Source: Lepidodermella squamata
Lineage: Eukaryota; Gastrotricha
Reading direction: 5' to 3'
Assembly (NCBI GenBank): GCA_047495785.1
Contig: JBLDXI010000034.1
Location: 372,001 to 436,000, forward strand
DNA: 64,000 bases
Positions 58,961 through 64,000 of the stretch are shown in pieces. The notes beneath the pieces are model-generated. The model was not told the origin of the DNA. It was given only the letters and a program-made list of their open reading frames with translations, and did no database searches. The translations under genes and the position numbers were made by a program. Each line of letters begins with the position of its first letter. Positions within the stretch are counted from its first letter, which is position 1.

Positions 58961-59680
58961 CAATAAAATTGCGTATTTTGCATTATCCGAGTGCGACGAA
59001 TCGCGACGAATTCTTTCAACCTTCGATTAAATATTTAATCACCTTAATTATGATTAAATATTTAATTTAATTTAATAAAAATTATTTTATTTTCATCCGC
59101 ACGGCAGAAATGTAGCCATAGCGAAATTGACAGGGTAGACTTGATCTAAAATCGGTTTGTCGAAAACTAGGTTAAATCGACTTACCCGGCCAACGGTGAG
59201 CTGGTACAACGGGAGTTGAGTCAACATGCTCATCAAGACCCAGCGGATCGTCTCGTGCTAAAAAATGGGCGGAAAATCCTCAAATTCGAAAGAAATCCGG
59301 AATAGGGGGTCGGCCCAAGCCTGGTGCATTTTTTTAAAAGAATTCTTTCAAAATTGAGCCAACAAGTACCTTAATTAATGGTTGGAAATTTCGACTTCTA
59401 GGAGACTCCGAAGCAGGGTTGGACGGTGTAAAAACATCATGTAAAAACGTGTTAAAACATGCAAAATCGAAAAAAATTGGAAAATGTAAATACCTGTAAA
59501 ATCCTCGGCCTGCCACGTGCTGTAGCAGGCCAAATACGAATGATTGTTCAGCTTCTAAGCTCCATCCCTGCCTCAAAGGTGCTGAACAATACTCCTTAAA
59601 AAAACAGCCCCCCCCCCCCCACAATTTTTGACAGTGAAGATATCAATTTAATGTACTTAGTTTCCACCGCTAGATGGTTG

Positions 59681-60470
59681 CCATGTTTCAAAACCTCCAA
59701 TAATTTTTCTTCAAACATACCGAACAAACTACTGATTTTTAAACAATTAAAAACGAAAAAATCGCTTCTTCGGTTACGCAATTGCGCAACTACCTTGACC
59801 TAACGGCGTAAGGTCACCGGAGCCGGTCGCCACCACCGCGCGCTCTCGCGCGCGCACACGACCACACACGCGTAATCATCGGCGCTCATTATAACCGCGC
59901 GCACACTGTGGCTGCGCCACTGCGCCATTCTTTTTGTTTATTGCCGTTAAAATCTTTTTATGAATTACCAGCTGCCTCCCTCCCCCGGGGGAGGGAGGCT
60001 TCAATTATCTTTCTTAAAAAACATGACATTTATTTCCGGTTTGGAGGGTGGGGGAAATAAAAACCAGCCGACCTTATTTCATCAATAACTTCACCAAAAA
60101 TAATCCGAATTTGAAAATTTTTGCGGCAACCGGCAGCTGGTGCCCCGTTTTTCTAGATGGTTGCGCACCAACGGTCCCACAGGGACGGAGTCCCCATAAG
60201 CAATAGAGTACGGCGCATCAGCCACTGCTGATGCGGATGAGGTTATAGGCCGATTCGCGGAAACTCCTAGGGAAACTCCTGTGATAGCTGTAAAATTCAA
60301 AAAAATACCAAAAAATCGGCCATGTTTCAAAACCTCCAATAATTTTTCTTCAAACATACCGAACAAACAACTGATTTTTAAACAATTAAAAACGAAAAAA
60401 TCGCTCTTCCGGTTACGCAATTGCGCAATTGCCTAACTACCTTGACCTAACGGCGCAAGTTCATGCGAAC
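59681..60470. repeat. Direct repeat pair with GC-rich palindromes
   Basis: A ~135-base block (CATGTTTCAAAACCTCCAAT ... CTTGACCTAACGGCG) occurs at about 59682-59815 and 60321-60465. The first copy is followed by a CpG-dense patch (CGCGCGCTCTCGCGCGCGC near 59838). A perfect 26-base palindrome built on CCCTCCCCCGGGGGAGGG lies at 59974-59999, and a near-identical 27-base one at 60558-60584. No coding sequence is convincing. Confidence 0.75.
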
Positions 60471-60710
60471 GGCAACTAGACGGTTATGAGATATTACGCT
60501 ACGCGCACTAGGGGACAACTAAACGTGAAGACGCCGAGTAATGCTTATTTAGCGGTTGCCTCCCTCCCCCGGGGGGAGGGAGGCTTCAAGTATACTCACC
60601 AGCTAAAGATGTGGCGCCAAATTCTTCACAAAAAAGTCTTTCAATCCAGAAATATACAGTGGACTATTGAGAAGATAAAGAAGCAGTTTATTGTTAGCGT
60701 CAAATTTAAA

Positions 60711-61620
60711 AGTGATCTGTCGAAAGACCACTTTTTCGAAAATTTAGTAAAAATTTATTTTCAATCGGTTTAAAATGTATTTGGTGCCATTAGATAGAGC
60801 GCAAAATTCTCTACAAGCGTACTGCAACAGTTAAATATCGACTCTATCCAGCTTGGAGCGCGCAGGAAAAAACCTTGTTACACAGCTATTAAAAATACGC
60901 AAAGTACTTGTGTGTGCGCATGCAAGAGAATAGTCATACTTGTAAAATTTTTCCTCATTTACAACAAACGCAAATACCGTCAACAAATATGCCAGTGGAA
61001 CGAGCGCAGAAAACTGCAAATGCCAATTTTGATATCACAATCAAGTCATTAGCCGTTAGAAAGTCATCAAGGTAAACGCATGTTAGTCGCTTGATAAATG
61101 CCTAAAGTGGTCTGTCAAAAGACCACTTTTTCGAAAATTTAGTAAAAATTTATTTTCAATCGGTTTAAAATGTATTTGGTGCCATTAGATAGAGCGCAAA
61201 ATTCTCTACAAGCGTACTGCAACAGTTAAATATCGACTCTATCCAGCTTGGAGCGCGCAGGAAAAAACCTTGTTACACAGCTATTAAAAATACGCAAAGT
61301 ACTTGTGTGTGCGCATGCAAGAGAATAGTCATACTTGTAAAATTTTTCCTCATTTACAACAAACGCAAATACCGTCAACAAATATGCCAGTGGAACGAGC
61401 GCAGAAAACTGCAAATGCCAATTTTGATATCACAATCAAGTCATTAGCCGTTAGAAAGTCATCAAGGTAAACGCATGTTAGTCGCTTGATAAATGCCTAA
61501 AGTGGTCTGTCAAAAGACCACTTTTTCGAAAATTTAGTAAAAATTTATTTTCAATCGGTTTAAAATGTATTTGGTGCCATTAGATAGAGCGCAAAATTCT
61601 CTACAAGCGTACTGCAACAG
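60711..61620. repeat. 395-base tandem repeat, two full units and a third cut short
   Basis: Units start at 60711, 61106 and 61501. Units 2 and 3 begin AGTGGTCTGTCAAAAGACCACT, which folds into an 8-base stem. The units look identical apart from a few bases at the start of unit 1. The third stops after CTGCAACAGT, exactly where the inverted arm (61622) begins. Confidence 0.9.
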
Positions 61621-61621
61621 T

Positions 61622-61980
61622 CTGACCGTCATCGCTTCACTAGCAATCGCAATTCGCAATTATCCCGGAGAAAATCTGTTCAACCGGGTAAAATACCGAA
61701 AATTACGGAACCAGTTACCATCGGGATTTCCGGGTTTTCCTCGGTAAATTATTTAGAAAATGTTTAATTTAAAATGAAATAAATTTATTTAAAAAATTTG
61801 CCAGTTTAAAAAAATTGGATGGGCAACTTCTGGGACTCGCTGCCATAATTTACGACTGAAATTAGGATCGAAGTGCTGAAATGTCGATAAAACCTCAATG
61901 TAATCTTGATTTTCGGTCACCTAAAATGCTTTTGTTAATTTTTATGTTAATTTAACAATTTTAAGCGACAATAAATGCAA
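61622..61980. repeat. Left arm of a 359-base perfect inverted repeat
   Basis: Every position pairs with 63243-62885 (coordinates always sum to 124865), with no gap and no mismatch found by eye. It contains, inverted, the last codons and 3' flank of the secreted-protein gene, repeat family A, and a few codons of an NmrA gene. Confidence 0.92.
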
Positions 61981-62904
61981 GTTGGGACATTGCTCGATAA
62001 TTTCTCCATTGATAAAAGTTCCGAAAAAAATCGAGATAAAATATCTGATTTACTAACAAAAACCAGCGAAATTTTACTCGAAAATACGCGAAAAATTGAA
62101 AAAGGCCAGGAATATTTTGAAAAATTCATCGAAAATACAGTCGACTTGTGCCGTGATGAAATGTTGAAAATCGTCATCAAAAATGACCAAAGGGTGAAAG
62201 TAGAATTTTATTGTGAATTTTTCAAATTTTTTGCAAAATTATCCGAAATTTTGTATCACCGTGAAAATTTTCACGTCGACTTGAAGAAGGCTAAAGCTTT
62301 AATTGATGATTTTAATTCTAAAATTGCTAAATTCCCCGAAAAACTGACTTGGATGTCTGGTGAAGATCGCGAAGATTTTGCGGAAATTTTCAGATTTTTC
62401 AAGAAATTTTCCGAAAATTCCCTCGATTTTCTATCGAGTTATCGCGACTACGGCGAGAGCGATGTTCTCGGTTCGAGAATTGCAATTTACGAACAGCTCA
62501 AGACCCCAGGCAAGAAGGTTGTCTCGATTTTATTGAAGTGGAAATTGCGTGATAAAGCCAACGATTTGCGAACGAAATCGCCGCAGGAGAACGAGCAGAT
62601 TCTGCGCTATTGTCTGTATCTAGGTCAAGAATTTTACGGCCTCGTTTTCGCTGGGTTGACGTCGCAAATTGACAGCAAATCACGGCCAGAGTTGGTTGAA
62701 TGGCTGCTGGAGGCTAAAACGGCGACGGCTAAATTTTTGGCACTTCAACGCGAATCAGGCGGCGGTTTGACGGCGAGTGATCAGGAAATAGCGGCATTTC
62801 AGGCCGAATTGGATGCGATTGTTGACTCGGTTTTAAATGTTGTGAATCATTTCGACATTGCTCAGCTCGCTTTCAAGCGTTTTATTGCATTTATTGTCGC
62901 TTAA
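61975..62904 (+). pseudogene. 5'-truncated copy of the secreted helical protein gene
   Basis: The frame matches residues ~167-472 of the gene at 49136-50606 (VGTLLDNFSIDKSSEKNRDK ... FIAFIVA) with scattered substitutions and no frame damage. The signal peptide and first ~165 codons are missing. The ATG at 61975 lies in the inverted arm, which is the gene's own 3' end read backwards, so this start is accidental. It may still be transcribed but cannot be secreted normally. Confidence 0.88.
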
Positions 62905-63243
62905 AATTGTTAAATTAACATAAAAATTAACAAAAGCATTTTAGGTGACCGAAAATCAAGATTACATTGAGGTTTTATCGACATTTCAGCACTTCGATCC
63001 TAATTTCAGTCGTAAATTATGGCAGCGAGTCCCAGAAGTTGCCCATCCAATTTTTTTAAACTGGCAAATTTTTTAAATAAATTTATTTCATTTTAAATTA
63101 AACATTTTCTAAATAATTTACCGAGGAAAACCCGGAAATCCCGATGGTAACTGGTTCCGTAATTTTCGGTATTTTACCCGGTTGAACAGATTTTCTCCGG
63201 GATAATTGCGAATTGCGATTGCTAGTGAAGCGATGACGGTCAG
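62885..63243. repeat. Right arm of the 359-base perfect inverted repeat
   Basis: Inverse of 61622-61980. Here the sequence is in its natural order: end of the secreted-protein gene, its 3' flank, repeat family A, then the start of the NmrA fragment. So the left arm is the inverted copy and this is the source. Confidence 0.92.
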
Positions 63244-63715
63244 CGAGCAAGCTGAGAAGGTTGGTGAGGTTCTAGGTGAGGAGATTGTGTACCAGCCTGT
63301 GCCAATCGCTGTTTTCCGGACCTTCCCGTTTCCTGGCGCGGGGTAATTGGCGAGCATGTTCCAGCTTTGCCAGGATTTCACAGAGAAATTGAATGCTAGC
63401 CGCGATTTCGAAGCTACAAAGAAGCTGAACCCGAAACTCATGAACTTTGATCAGTTTCTCGCGAAATACGGCTAGCTTATCAAAGCTCTTTAAAGATCGC
63501 GGGAATAAATTGGAAAATTGACTTTTCTTTCGACACTACGGTTCGGATTTAGGGAAGCTCCTTGAATAACCTGGGAATATTTTGAGAAAAATGACTCCAT
63601 CGTAGACTTCATAATATTTGATGATTTCTAATGATATTTCTGAGTTCACGAATAGCTTGAAACAATTCTTTGCGATTTCGATAACCAAAGCCCTGAAATT
63701 ACTCATGCCTAGTGC
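63213..63715 (+). pseudogene. NmrA-like gene fragment with 3' flank
   Basis: 63213-63495 encodes IAIASEAMTVSEQAEKVGEV, VYQPVPIAVFRTFPFPGAG, a TAA, LASMFQLCQDFTEKLNASRD and LMNFDQFLAKYG followed by TAG where the family has KLIKAP. Two stops and absence of the first two-thirds make it a relic. The following ~200 bases match the 3' flank of copy c (52524-52680). The join to repeat family A at ~63210 shows that a deletion removed the 5' part. Confidence 0.85.
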
Positions 63716-64000
63716 ACTTCACTCATAGAGATAGAAGATAACGTCGTTGGTGCGGCTAAAACTCCTATGTCCATCAAAAATCGAAATCGGGCTTTTCCAG
63801 TTCCTGACTCAGTTTTTCACGCTGGTCAATAATATGAAAACCGCATTTCAAAATTCGCCAGGAATCAAAAGTCCTATCTACACATTCGTGGATTATTTTC
63901 CAGGTCATTCTTTTTCCATCTCCATAGCACGAGTTCGAATAGGGCACAAAAAGTGCTATGTGCATCACACAAATTATTCGATCACGACAAAAAATGGCGA
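63716..64000. other. Window end, no gene supported
   Basis: A minus-strand open frame at 63774-63968 has no recognisable domain or splice support. Confidence 0.4.

Noticed and set aside
1-64000. tRNA or rRNA genes
   Set aside because: I looked for T-loop-like GGTTCGAATC cores and rRNA segments and saw none in a convincing setting. A covariance-model scan would be decisive.

Overview
The window is eukaryotic and comes from an invertebrate animal. Genes are split by short GT-AG introns (about 45-60 bases where exons can be followed) with strong (T)TTTCAG acceptors. The background is AT-rich, and the gene content is animal-like: a C-type lectin with a signal peptide, ankyrin proteins, a THAP remnant, and jockey-like, Penelope-like, MULE, hAT and piggyBac-type elements. 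The acceptor consensus, tiny introns and secreted lectin would suit a nematode, but I cannot exclude another invertebrate from sequence alone.

Layout. 1-560: 3' end of an ankyrin gene whose body lies outside the window. 600-3330: a dispersed repeat and two unrecognised genes. 3569-6265: a cysteine-rich gene tail split by a jockey-like LINE. 6324-23174: an AT-hook gene of at least eight exons, split inside an exon by a ~13-kb TA-flanked insertion (6870-19845) that carries at least five further elements: a hairpin-array element, a piggyBac-type MITE, a MULE, and two abutting elements with TAATA flanks. 23175-27250: mostly non-coding, with a hAT MITE and a LINE scrap. 27270-63720: a multigene cluster, described next, with a C-type lectin gene, a second lectin remnant, a THAP remnant, a Penelope-like fragment and several fold-back elements interspersed.

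The main biological content is a duplicated cassette. An NmrA-like NAD(P)-binding protein gene (three exons of 51, 260 and 631 bases in every intact copy) lies directly upstream of, and in the same orientation as, a gene encoding a kinase-like domain followed by ankyrin repeats. Complete pairs lie at 43941-39115 (minus), 32833-27544 (minus, ankyrin end decayed) and 51412-58122 (plus). A further ankyrin end opens the window, and NmrA fragments lie at ~48240-47946 and 63213-63495. A gene for a secreted helical protein (49136-50606) precedes the plus-strand pair, and a truncated copy of it (61975-62904) precedes the 63213 NmrA fragment, so the ancestral unit may have held three genes. All three kinase-like domains lack the catalytic aspartate (HRD reads HRN or RRN), so they are predicted pseudokinases. 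The NmrA genes share a GC-AG second intron and a similar upstream block. How the proteins act together is unknown; a redox- or nucleotide-sensing NmrA protein next to a pseudokinase-ankyrin scaffold suggests signalling or stress sensing, but this is inference.

The right end (59.6-63.3 kb) is structurally complex: GC-rich perfect palindromes, a 395-base tandem repeat, and two apparently identical 359-base inverted arms that flank the truncated secreted-protein gene.
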